A DNA stretch of 64,000 nucleotides from Cydia pomonella (taxonomy: Eukaryota; Arthropoda; Insecta; Lepidoptera; Tortricidae), in the NCBI RefSeq assembly GCF_033807575.1, contig NC_084713.1, positions 16,157,389 through 16,221,388 of the forward strand, read 5' to 3'. Below the pieces are notes generated by a model. The model did no database searches. It worked only from the letters and a program-made list of their open reading frames with translations, and had not been told where the DNA came from. Made by a program: the position numbers and the translations under genes. Below are positions 11,321-21,800 of the stretch, one piece after another. Numbering within the stretch: the first letter of the stretch is position 1; every line of letters begins with the position of its first letter.

Positions 11321-12110
11321 ATGAACGAAGAGAATGATTGGAGTGGAGTGCTAGAAAATGATAGAAGTAACATTAGTATGATGAAAGAGATCACTGTCTG
11401 TAGAAGAAGTAAGGATGGCAGTGCAAGGTATGAAGAATGGGAAAGCGGTAAGGCACAGAACCAATTTGGGTTTATGCCGGGCCGGGGAACTACGGACGCC
11501 ATATTTGCACTTCGCCAATTGTGCGAAAAATATAGGTACCTTGGGTCATTGATCCAAAGTGACGGCAACATCGACCGTGACGTGAAAAATAGAATAAATG
11601 CGGAATGAATGAAATGGCGACGTCTCTGGAACAACTTGCGATCTACGAATGCCCCTTAAACTTAAGCGGAAAATCTACAGGATGATCGTGAGACCTATTG
11701 TAATGTATAGATCACAATGCTGGGCGACGAAAGTGACGGATGATAGAAGAGTGCACGCAGCGGAAATGAGAATGTTGAGATGGATGTGTGGACTGACGAG
11801 AAAGGATCGGATTAAGAATTAGTATATAAGGGGAAGTTTGAAAGTAGCACCGGTAGCGGAGAAGATAAGGAGTGGTAGGTTAGCGTGGTGTGGGCATTTA
11901 ATGAGGCGGGATGAATGCCATATAGGCAAAAGAATGTTAGGAATGAATGTTGATGGACCGAAAGCGGATGGTAGACCCAAAAAACGATGGATGGATTATG
12001 TGAAAGAGGATATAAGAAAGAAAGGAGTGAGTGCTGAGGTGACGAAAGATAGAGGAGAATGGAAGAGAAGAACATGTTGTGCCGACCCCACATAACGTGG
12101 GATAAGGGCA
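11321..12110 (+). pseudogene. Internally deleted RTE/BovB-like LINE, 3' half
   Basis: The plus-strand translation starts with an RT fragment (QFGFMPGRGTTDAIFALRQL). Within a few residues it jumps to the RT C-terminal region (YRYLGSLIQSDGNIDRDVKN). It continues in a second frame through a C-terminal domain, including GRLAWCGHLMRRDE, GRPKKRWMDYVKEDI and EWKRRTCCADPT. All RT catalytic motifs (A-C) between these blocks are missing. There is a TGA at the end of the first frame (11606-11608), where tryptophan would be expected, and a frameshift near 11660. The copy cannot encode an active enzyme. Confidence 0.8.
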
Positions 12111-12182
12111 GGAGGAAGAAGAAGAGATTTAGCTGTTGTAGAAAAATAATTGTAAGCATCCATACATAGTTAGATTTTAAAA

Positions 12183-12470
12183 CGACCGGTTTGGCCTAGT
12201 GGGTAGTGACCCCGCCTACGAAGCTGATAGTCCCGGGTTCAAATCCTGGTAAGGGCATTTATTCGTGTGATGAGCATGGATACCCGTATTTGTTCCTGAG
12301 TCATGGGTCTTTTCTATGTATTTAAGTATTTATAAATATTTATATATTATATATATCGTTGTCTAAGTACCCTCAACACAAGCCTTATTGAGCTTACTGT
12401 GGGACTTAGTCAATTTGTGTAATAATGTCCTATAATAAATAATAAAATAATAATAATAATAAAAAACACT
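12183..12470 (+). repeat. tRNA-derived SINE, full-length copy with (TAA)n tail
   Basis: Begins CGACCGGTTTGGCCTAGTGG (A box), followed about 40 bp on by CCCGGGTTCAAATCCTGG (B box); together these form an internal RNA polymerase III promoter. A tRNA-unrelated body follows, with GTACCCTCAACACAAGCC and ATTGAGCTTACTGTGGGAC, and the 3' end is an A/T tail of AATAATAAT repeats. A second near-identical copy lies at 17772. The tail repeat resembles that of the RTE LINE at 53303-54415, consistent with RTE-driven mobilisation. Confidence 0.9.
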
Positions 12471-12794
12471 CACTCACTCATCAAGATCTTATTATGAAAC
12501 TCTTTTCACAAAACCCAACTTATGTTTTAAGACCTCATTATGTATCAGTTGCTCAAATTCCTATTACAATTAAGAAGCGTTTATGTAAAACCTTTAAGTA
12601 TATGAATGTTCTGTATCCTTAATGCAGTTTATGACAAGCTTGAGCTACTAACCTAAGTAATAACGGCTCGCTGGTCAAGTCTACGCTGCAGTTCCGTGCA
12701 AACTTATTGGACACAGCTGCATCTATCCCAAAGTAAGCAGCTCATTCAATATTTACGATTGTTTTACATTGCGCGGGGTTCAAGTTACAAGCTT
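12471..12794. other. No gene recognised
   Basis: AT-rich DNA. The plus-strand frame 12696-13073 runs through the next fold-back element and is not considered coding. Confidence 0.45.
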
Positions 12795-12928
12795 AGAATC
12801 AGACCCAGACAAGTCAGCAACGACTTTGATAGCATACGCAGTAGCACGCATAGAAGTTTGACATTTAAAATAACACTTGCACTGCGTGTGCTACCAAAAT
12901 CGATGCAGACTTGCCTTGGTCTGACTCT
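12795..12928. mobile_element. Fold-back MITE, AATCAGACC family, copy 1
   Basis: The left arm AGAATCAGACCCAGACAAGT is mirrored by ACTTGCC..GGTCTGACTCT at the right end. Inner arms GATAGCATACGCAGT and ACTGCGTGTGCTACC also pair, around a core containing AGAAGTTTGACAT and TAACACTTGC. Related copies are at 60081-60235 (nearly complete) and 24717-24795 (left part). No coding capacity. Confidence 0.75.
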
Positions 12929-15900
12929 AGTAGGTAAATATTTCTTGGAAATTCAGTTTCTACCAAAACAGGTTTATTGGTACCTTTTTGAGGTAAGTCG
13001 ACCATTTAATGTAGACGGTGAGTCATATTTACCTACCACGCATAACAGTCTTAAATTACTATCTAATTTTTGACTGGTGTCTTGCAAAAATTGTACAATA
13101 TATTGTACCAACAAATACAAATTGGTTTTCTTATGTCATTTGCAGATTTTATGCATGTTGGCGTACATATACATACATAAGCATCGTCTACGTTTTGCCG
13201 GCCATCTTTCGTCATTGATAGATATCTATATCAAATAATAAGACAGACAGACGGACATGACGAATCTATAAGGGTTCCGTTTTTTGCCATTTGGCTACGG
13301 AACCCTAAAAATGTGGCATATCGATCTTAGCATAAAATACATAATGCCTGAAAAGGCACAGAATAAATAATAATACCTACTGCATAGGTGGTTTGGCCGC
13401 CTGTTGCTAATGTTGCTAAAAGTTGATACCTCAGTTGATACATCTGATATGTTATCTCCGTTACCAATGGTGTAAAATTAAGGCGACGTTTACTGCATGG
13501 GATAGTGCCGAGCAGTCCAAAGTCTATTCATTTAATAATTTTTATTATACAATGCACATGTCATAGAAAGTGTATTTCAAAACAAAAAGGATAACATTTT
13601 GTTCTGTGATTCCCTTGGTCTATATGTACTTCTGTCCCCATTAGGAACTTGGTATATAGCTAAGCGCTTTCACCTATAACTTGTTCCACTCACAAGCTAT
13701 AAGTTCTATCTTGCACATTGGGTCTCATGCGCACGTAGAATGGGCCAGAGCCGGAGTATTACATATTGTTTATGCATAAAGCCTCACATTGCTCGCTAAT
13801 AACAATCGTTGTTTGCGAGTAAATATCGTAGATATTTGGTCGTTATTTTCATTCATATATTCGCAATATTTCTACATCACCATAGTCATCATAAGTAAGA
13901 CTTAAAACTGATACCCATCACACCACGCACGCACCAACGTCTATATCAAATACGGTCAATTTGTGTATGATACTTCTACATAACCAAGGGGCCTTTTTCA
14001 TATTTTTAAGTGATCAAATCTCTCTCCGTACTATACAAGTAAAAAAACGACACACTTGACAAAGCCTTTAAAGGACTTGTTCACCGGAGCAATATCTACT
14101 GAAGTTTACCGACGTGTAGCGTACTCTAGATATGCATTATGGCACTTTCGCAGCACCCGCGGCTGAATGGCACCGGGCCCACTCCGCTATGCACGGTGCA
14201 AGCGGCAAGGTGGTGAAGAAATGGCGATTTTGAATAATGAAAGATAAGCTATGCCTCAAATATGGGTGCCAACTGTTGGAGACCGAAGAGTACCTAGTAG
14301 TAAAAATTGTTTTTATATATCTACTTAACATCATCATGATCATTGGCCTTTGCGTCTGTTACACATGATTTAGACATTAGCGACATTGCTTAAATATGTT
14401 TATTGAGACATTGTTGTCAATCGCTATAAATACAGATGCGAGAACAATACAATCTTCCGAACTTCTGGTAGAAGTCTCTAGAGGCAGTTTTTGTTTTTGC
14501 AGAGTAATATATTCTGAGTGATTAGTCTGGCGTTCTTAAAAACAGAAATGTACCTACTGGTTTTCACAGAGTCGACAATACAATTCATTACAATACAATT
14601 TCCATTATTAGACACCAAAATACATACAGAAGGCAAAACTTTAAGAAAAAAATATTAAAAAGTCCTTGCTTTATAACATAACTTGTCAGCTAAGTGACCG
14701 TTTTTCTTACCCCACCCGCTTGCTTCTATGTCAGTATTCCAGCAATTTTCAGCGCCGCACGAGCCCACATCGCTCCCATTGAAGGGCGAGAAAGCCTCCC
14801 TTTGTCAGGCTGGTGCACTCAATAACTTGTCGCGCGGAAGCTGAAATGTTTCACAAAGCTTCGTCACTCCACAAACGGCCTCATTGTACTCGTAATGCAT
14901 CGCTTGACCTTTGGCTTGATCGTATTGTAAGAATGAACAAATACGAGTATGATCAAATTTCCTAGTATCTGTACAAATTATTTGCAAAGCTGTCTGCTAA
15001 ATGTTAACCTAGTTCCTCTGTGGTTAAACCAAACTTGTTGACAATGTTATGTTACTCGTACTTGTCATGTTTACTATATATGAATAGCTAATTAATAAGT
15101 TGTCAAGTAAATTTTTGGTCGGATATAGTCTGAAACATTCTGACGTCTACCTCACATGGAAAAACAAAATGTACATTTACGCTTTTAAAAAAAAAAGTGA
15201 CATCAACATCATTATTATCATAATTTAAAGAGCCTGGCTCTTCTCAGTAGAGTAATCGTCATCCTCCTCAATTCATTTCTCGTTATTTCACTCTATTCCT
15301 CCTTTTATGTTTATTCTCTCTTCAATTATATACATAGTTTTAATGTAAGTTTCGTGCCGTATCAGTTCCCTAACAAAATTCTAAATTCACTAGGTAGTTT
15401 TTGAAGTTTATTACCAAATTTAGCACCTACAAGCTATAGTATGTAATATATTATTATACTATTATTTATAGAGTACCTGCCTTCTCAAAATATCCTGGTC
15501 AATCTTAATGACCATATCAAAATTGTACCTTACATGTAGTTTTATCTCATTAATAATTGTTAACGTACAATTAGTAAAACATTATTAATTCGTGCCAAAC
15601 GTAAAGCTGATAACTAAGTAATAATCTGAATTGTGAATTCTCAATCTTTCAACTCTCAAGTAGGTGAACTGCTTACAAACAAACATTAAGGGTGTACTTA
15701 AACAGAGATATAGATGTAAGATTATGACTACATTGAAACATGATCCAAGTCGCAAAATTAGTTAGTTATTGCGGCCACAAACCTGGCTGAGCGAAGTGCC
15801 GGGTAAATTATACCCCAAGGTGGAGGAGGATTTATAACTGAAGCGGCCGAGAAATGCCGTTCAAGGGAGAAGCTTTTAACCTTTTCACAGCAAAATGATT

Positions 15901-16284
15901 ACGTATTTGAAATTAGTGCTAGTAATTCTGGAGAAAATGGAAATCAAGAAGATTGTACAATGGGATGGCAAAGTCAAATCCAAGAGGGTCAAGAAAGTAT
16001 CCGAAACTTCAGCCAGTGTTTGATCCCAGAAATGTCAGAAAAAACTAAAATGAAACTGCATGGAAGTGATATGTTTCTAAGTGAAAAGATTCTGAGTTTT
16101 AAAGTTTACCCTCTCTAGTAAGCAATCAAAAGTTACATTCTTTTCAATCGTCATTTAAGCACTCTTTAAGTTCCGATCTAAATACGAGTTACTAGTAACA
16201 TTTTATTCAGCCGACTTCTAGGTTTCAGGTTTTTATCTATTGATGGTAGATAGACTGTGATGTGTGAAAAGAAATCAAGTTAAT
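12929..16284. other. No gene recognised; long AT-rich stretch
   Basis: About 13228-13314 carries the tail of the GGTTCCGTA repeat family (GACAGACAGACGGACATGAC ... TACGGAACCCTAAAAATG). A short GC-rich patch lies at about 14150-14210. Otherwise I see no exon, RNA gene or transposon that I can support. Short frames at 13018, 14137 and 14805 show no domains. Confidence 0.4.
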
Positions 16285-16385
16285 AATGAGATGCCGAAAG
16301 ACAGCTTAGAGGTATGGAAGCAAAAGACATTCTGCGCCAACCCCTATTGAACTAATGATGCTTGAAACAAATGATGATGATGATT
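16285..16385 (+). pseudogene. 3' terminal scrap of an RTE-like LINE
   Basis: Translates as MPKDSLEVWKQKTFCANPY followed by a stop, the same C-terminal pattern as the LINE at 11321-12110 (EWKRRTCCADPT). It ends in an ATGATGATGAT tail. Only the last codons of the element remain. Confidence 0.55.
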
Positions 16386-16865
16386 TATTCATGGTATGAA
16401 TTTATAAAAAAATAAAAAGCCATGATAATGGGTATTCGGATGCTCAGGAATCATCACCCCTTTATTCGTCAGTCACTGAAGTACTTATTGCGAGAATCGT
16501 TTGTTTCTGTATAAAACGTCAAAAAATGCCTGCAAACAAACGTCTATGACAAGCGTACAGATACGGGGGTGAACACATATCTTTTCCTTGAAGTAAGTTA
16601 GGTACGAAACACTAACAAGTACCTAAAGTTGTCGAGAAATCATTCCGGATATGAGTAGGCAACTAAAAACATTGTTTTTCTTCAAAAGGTAATTAGCATA
16701 GGTACACAATTGAGGTCGCCGTTGCGTTGGTTAGAACTTGGACCATAAGTCTACGTTGGGGACAAACGCGTTTATTATAGTAACAGTTTACCGCTTAATT
16801 AAACTTTGTACCTAATGCAAAGCACAACATTGTAGATAAGGTTAAAGGTGGTTACTGTTTTCAAA
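16386..16865. other. No gene recognised
   Basis: AT-rich spacer with no supported feature. Confidence 0.4.
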
Positions 16866-17702
16866 CTCCAATTCCGTACCAAAAAGGTACAAAAGGAACC
16901 CTTATGGTGCGACTCTGTCCGTCCGTCTATCGGTCTGTCTGTCACATCGCTAAATATCTCGAGACCCACTTAAGCTATCGATTTGAAATTAGGAATAATT
17001 ATGAAAAACGCTAACCCAGACACATTGAAAGTATTATTTTATTATTATTAAGTATGGAAAATGCCCAATATGAAGAGAGGGCAAAATTTCAAAGTCTAGT
17101 TACTAGGTGGTCAAGTGGGGTATCATTTGAAAGAGCTCAAATTGTTCATTCCAAAACATTTTTTCTTTTTTTTATAGGTAAAAAAATGATTTATGAATGA
17201 AAATATGAAAAAAAAATACCGTCCCCCCCCCCTCTCCTTATCTCCGAAGTTTACTGACGAAAAATTATGAATTTTTTACATAATATTAACATTACTATAA
17301 ATTTTACAGGAAAAATCTAATCAGACCTGTACCTTGGTAACTTTTTTTATTAACAAAAAATCCTTTCCGAATTCAGTTTGCAATTTAACCAACTTAACGT
17401 GTGTTTATTACACCTAAAATTTTATGAGACTACATTAAATACACCTTTTATCAAATAAAAGATCAATTTTTGAAATCGGTTCACATGATAGAGAATTATC
17501 CTCGAAAAACCAACATACGTGCATTACATTGCTCAAATTAGTTAGACAATTTGCCGATAGATGGCGCTGTACACAAATATACTTAGTATTGTTACTTCTG
17601 TTCAGCAGTCTTTTGCCTTTATAGTTACACGAGATAATGCTAAGTTTGTACGGAACCCTCGGTGCTCGAGTAAAACGAACTCGCACTTGACCGGTTTTTT
17701 TA
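16866..17702 (-). repeat. GGTTCCGTA-type dispersed repeat, minus-strand copy
   Basis: Read on the minus strand it starts AAAAACCGGTCAAGTGCGAG, passes GAGCACCGAGGGTTCCGTAC, and ends with a GACAGACGGACAGAGTCGCA block followed by AAGGGTTCC and a short GGTACGG end. The same order (CGGCCAAG..CG, GGGTTCCGTA, GACA-rich block, AAGGGTTCC, TACGGAACCCTAAAAA) is seen on the plus strand at 18583 and 25731. It is a common lepidopteran interspersed repeat whose class I cannot name. The minus-strand frame at 17435-17686 lies inside it. Confidence 0.65.
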
Positions 17703-17771
17703 ATTCACTTACATATGTGTTCGAGTAAATTAAGTCTTGTTGATGATTGACAGTTATACAGCAGTTAGTTT

Positions 17772-18022
17772 GACGACCGGTTTGGCCTAGTGGGTAGTGA
17801 CCCTGCCTACGAAGCTGATGGTCCCGGGTTCAAATCCTAGTAAGGGCATTTATTCGTGTGATGAGCATGAATATTTGTTCCTGAGTCATGGGTGTTTTCT
17901 ATGTATTTAAGTATTTATAAATATTTATATATTGTATAAGTCTTTGTCTAAGTACCCTCAACACAAGCCTTATTGAGCTTACTGTGGGACTTAGTCAATT
18001 TGTGTAATGATGTCCTATAATA
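17772..18022 (+). repeat. tRNA-derived SINE, second full-length copy
   Basis: Has the same A box (TTTGGCCTAGTGGGTAGTGA) and B box (GGGTTCAAATCC) as the copy at 12183, and the same body through GTACCCTCAACACAAGCC and TGTCCTATAATA. Differences between the two copies are few. The tail is short and degenerates into ATTTATTTATTT. Confidence 0.9.
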
Positions 18023-18582
18023 TTTATTTATTTTATACATTTCTTTAAAAATGCACATGAAAATATCGATATACGAGTACAAAATGTAATATTTTGTATA
18101 ATAAGCTTGGTTAAAGTTGTTACCTAATGTAAAAAAAAAAACATTTAGCTTAAGTTACTTATAAGAATTGGCATGCTCTTATAGGGCTCATTTTTGAAAC
18201 TTTTATATGTACAACATGAAAGAAAATAAACTACTTGAATACTTACTTGATTTTCGAGACTTGCTATATGATTGTAATTATAAAGACATGTTTCATAGGT
18301 TTATAGAAAATATAATGCAAAAAAATACTGTCAAGATCAAAAAAGCAGGTCAGCATGTTTTATTTACTACCTAAAAAAATTATGGGGTTTTTGAAATACA
18401 TAGTAAAATATTGAACTATTCATTTTGATTGTACAGTATTGATTATAGTTTAAAAAAATAAAAATAAATGTTTAATATGTACATCGATTGACAAGAGTCG
18501 TATTGAGTTACGTGATTCAAAACTGGTTGGCCCTTATCGCATGAGGTTACCAACATTTGTGCGCTTTCAATACAGGTCTTGA
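18023..18582. other. No gene recognised
   Basis: Very AT-rich DNA; no supported feature. Confidence 0.45.
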
Positions 18583-19237
18583 TCAAAAAATCGGCCAAGA
18601 GCGTGTCGGGCCACGCTCAGTGTAGTTACCATACTGTCAGCATAAGCGAAACGGGGTTATTATCATGTTCCATCAGCTGTAAAAGTGCATATATAGTGAA
18701 GGAATTAATTCATAATTTCTTCATGTGTTTTCGCAGCTTCTTTGCAGCGAAATTTACAAAGAAATATTTTTACTAAGAAACTTTTTCCAAGAATTCAAAT
18801 ACGGCTGTACCGATCATGTTTGCTATAGTTTTCATTGAAAGTATTTATTTTACGCTTTTGTTTTACGATTTCTTCCATAATTTTGGATCCATGGTTCAAA
18901 AGTGAGAGGGCGGGGGACATATTTTTTTTCTTTCGGAGCGATTATTTCAGAAAGTATTCAGTTTATCAAAAAATAGTTGTTGGAGACCCTTATTCGTTTA
19001 ATTCAACGATACCCCACCACACTATTGGATTAAACCGAAGAAAAAAATCGAAAAAAAAAACATTGTAAGTATATAGGAGGTACTCGGTACCCTAAAAAAA
19101 AGTTTTTCTTGTTATTATTTTACCGTTTTGTCTCCATGCTTGATTTATGTATACTTGCTTAATTGTAGCTTCCTATCACTAATGGCCACGGAGCAAAGCT
19201 GTTGACGGACGGACAGACGGACATGGTGAAACTATAA
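18583..19237 (+). repeat. GGTTCCGTA-type repeat, 5' part, interrupted by a LINE
   Basis: Starts with CGGCCAAGAGCGTGTCGGGC and runs in parallel with the uninterrupted copy at 25731-26418. Shared blocks include the GGGGGACA..TTTTTTTCTTTCGGAG segment, GATACCCCAC and the GACGGACAGACGGACATGG block. It stops at ACTATAA. The missing last part (AAGGGTTCC...TACGGAACCCTAAAAAATG) reappears at 20610-20646, beyond the inserted LINE. Confidence 0.75.
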
Positions 19238-20609
19238 AAATTAAATTAAAAAAATTAAAATTTGTTTATTTCAGACCATCAGATCCATATTTTGTTAGTA
19301 AATCAAAACAACTTACATCCTATATTAGTACTTACATAAAAACACATATACACCAACACTTATAACTATTTATTACAATACATCCCTGCGTGTAGAGAGG
19401 ACCACGGGGCAAGATGGTTTATTTGGCCCTGCCTATCACCACCTCAACCCAGTACTTTGTGAGGCGGCAATCGGCACGTTCGGACAATGTCCTCAGGAGG
19501 CTTGCTACTGCCACGCACGCGCTTCAGCAGAGACGCTATTCTTTTACGCCTAATGGCGTAAAAGTCATCTATTCGCGCCTCTGCAAACATGCCCGAAGCA
19601 CTACAGTGCTTCGGCAGTTTCAACAGCATCCTCAGAATGTTGTTGTACTGAACTCTCAGCGTGTTATAGGCCCTTTGTGTAAATGTTGCCCACAGACTGC
19701 ACGTGTAAAAAGTTTGACAGTATGCCCTAAAGAGCGTTAACTTTACTTGTGTGTTACAACGTGCAAATCTGCGGGCAACCATATTGCCCCTTACCGCCAT
19801 AGCCCTCCTCTCCCGCTCCAGATCTACATCATCCTTCAGATCTCCGGTGAGCATATGCCCTAGATATCTAAAGCTGCCCACCACCTTGAGGGTTACTCCA
19901 CCCAGCATGATCCTAGGCACAGTTCGATTTGAATTATACTTTGGAGCCTTAAAAATGAGTATTTCACTTTTGGTTGAATTGTACCTAAGACCATGCTGCT
20001 CAGCATAACCCTCACATATGGCGATCAACTTTTTTAACGCGCTTACTGAGGGGCTCAGCAACGCCATGTCGTCCGCGTAACTTATATTGTTAAAACATGT
20101 TTCCCAAATATAGCATCCGACACGCTCCCTGCTAAGCCTCCCAATAAGCTCGTTGACATAAAGGTTAAACAAGGTGGGAGATGTTAGCCCCCCCTGTCTA
20201 ACCCCACATAGTAGTTTGTATTCGTCTGAATACACCCCATCCCATCTCACCTGATTGACCTGATTGTTATACCAATATTTTAACAAATCTATGCATTCTT
20301 TAGGTATTCCCGTTTTGGCTAGTTTGTCCCACAGTATGTGGTAAACAACTTCCCAAGATCAGAAAGGTCACCAGTTCTGTTTTTCGCAAGCGGCACCACA
20401 ACGGTGCGTGTGAGCTGATCGGGAAGATAGCGTGAAAAACATTGCCAGCACGCGCGGCACGTGTACACCGGCGTACCTGAGGTGCTCAATACTTAGGCCA
20501 TCATGTCCCGGAGACTTACCCCTCTGCATGTTTTTTATGATGGCTTTGACATCTTTAGCCATGAAGGTAACAGTAGGGGGGGAGACGATAGTCCGAGCAC
20601 CCAGCACCT
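19238..20609 (-). pseudogene. LINE reverse transcriptase pseudogene inserted in a GGTTCCGTA repeat
   Basis: Minus-strand RT homology is spread over shifted frames. An N-terminal block (IIKNMQRGKSPGHDGLSIEH) lies in 20368-20607; after a frameshift the text reads VVVPLAKNRTGDLSD; a second shift leads into 19444-20286 (280 codons). That part has motif B-like GVRQGGLTSPTLFNLYVNEL, motif C SYADDMALL, and a thumb with FRYLGHMLTGDLKDDVDLE. The segment carrying motif A is absent: DLSD passes almost directly to VVYHILWDKLAKTGIP. The 3' end (about 19238-19290) carries AATAAACAAATTTTAATTTT, and the 5' end is truncated. Probably CR1/L2-superfamily, but not certain. Confidence 0.8.
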
Positions 20610-20646
20610 AAGGGTTCCTTAGTTGACTACGGAACCCTAAAAAATG
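20610..20646 (+). repeat. Terminal part of the interrupted GGTTCCGTA repeat
   Basis: AAGGGTTCCTTAGTTGACTA followed by CGGAACCCTAAAAAATG is the end of the repeat that begins at 18583, displaced by the 1.37-kb LINE insertion. The intact copy at 25731-26418 shows the two parts joined. Confidence 0.8.
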
Positions 20647-20695
20647 ATGCTGTAAGGTAAAACGTCCTATGTTAACGGCACCAATCATGGAACAT

Positions 20696-21107
20696 TTAAG
20701 AGGCTGTCAATACCTAAAGCACGCACACTATCTATTTGTATCGGAGTAAATGAGATAGCACTGTCGCATGTTACTGGGCCTGGGCAAGGGAATAATAAGA
20801 AAAAGATTTAAATAAAAAAAGTGGATTATTAGTGTAATATTTTACTCAATAGCAGACCCATAAGTCAAAACAATAAAGACATAAAACCGTTTAATTGTGA
20901 TTTTAAGACCAATCTATGCAATTATTTTCTATCGAGCCGATTTCGTTCAATCATGTATCGAGTACAACCACGGTCTTTGAAATATAATTGAAAATATAAT
21001 TAATATGAAGATATATTTTTCTTACTTGACTAAAATTAATAGTCTTTCTTAAAAAACTGTTTAAGTAATATCAATTTCAATGACATTGGGTGTTGACAGC
21101 CTCTTAA
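20696..21107 (-). mobile_element. TTAA-flanked MITE (piggyBac-like), copy 2
   Basis: The element proper is 20700-21103 (404 bp), again with GAGGCTGTCAA and TTGACAGCCTC ends and TTAA on both sides (20696-20699, 21104-21107). It is the reverse complement of the copy at 4524-4925 over most of its length. It has about 30 bp of extra sequence near one end and lacks about 45 bp present in copy 1. No coding capacity; the short minus-strand frame at 21061-21243 only partly overlaps it. Confidence 0.8.
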
Positions 21108-21800
21108 GAGAAAATTTGGAGTATTTTTGATATTTCACCGATATCTGTATTTTTACCGCTTTATGCTTTAAAAGTTGAATGTCCAATTCGTCCTCTATAT
21201 TTTCTATGTATTTAATGAAAGCTACTGCAATATGTTTCAACATTATTAACCAATTAAAACTACTTTTGGTTTTTTGCTCCAGTCATCGGATGTATGGCGC
21301 ACTTAATGTTCAATGAAAAATTAAACTTAAACTGCTCTTTGGCTCTTGTTTATGGTAAAATGTTGCCAGCGATTAAAAACTGATGGTAAAAACTTGTTTT
21401 ACAGGATTTGTCCATACCATCCCATTACTGGTGCCTGTTCCATTAAAAATGAAAATAATAAACCAATGAACGAAAAACAACCTAATAATACCTGTATTTT
21501 TAGTATGAAGAAAAAATCAGTCCCGAGCCTTAATAGTGTTCATCAAGTTCGTCGCCAAAAAACTGCTCATATTCAATAGAAATTATGCTCTGATTTTATA
21601 ACGACGAGCTAAAATTACATGAAATTTGCTGGCATGAATACTTACGGAACATACGGTATGTAACATAAATAGCGGGAATCCGTTTTAAGATATATTTAAT
21701 TTAATTTTTATTTTTAAGGCATATTTGGTAACGTGGTCTGATTAGAAAAAATAAAAGAAAATTGTTTTGACGCGTAATATTTTTGCCTTTTGTATGGAGG
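21108..21800. other. No gene recognised
   Basis: AT-rich DNA up to the point where LINE homology begins. The short frame at 21346-21579 shows no domain. Confidence 0.4.

Noticed and set aside
12183..12260. Possible functional tRNA gene (A and B boxes)
   Set aside because: The tRNA-like head lacks a complete cloverleaf, is followed by a conserved non-tRNA body and tail, and recurs several times in the window. It is a SINE.
12696..13073. 125-codon plus-strand frame
   Set aside because: It runs straight through a palindromic MITE and lacks any domain or coding-like composition.
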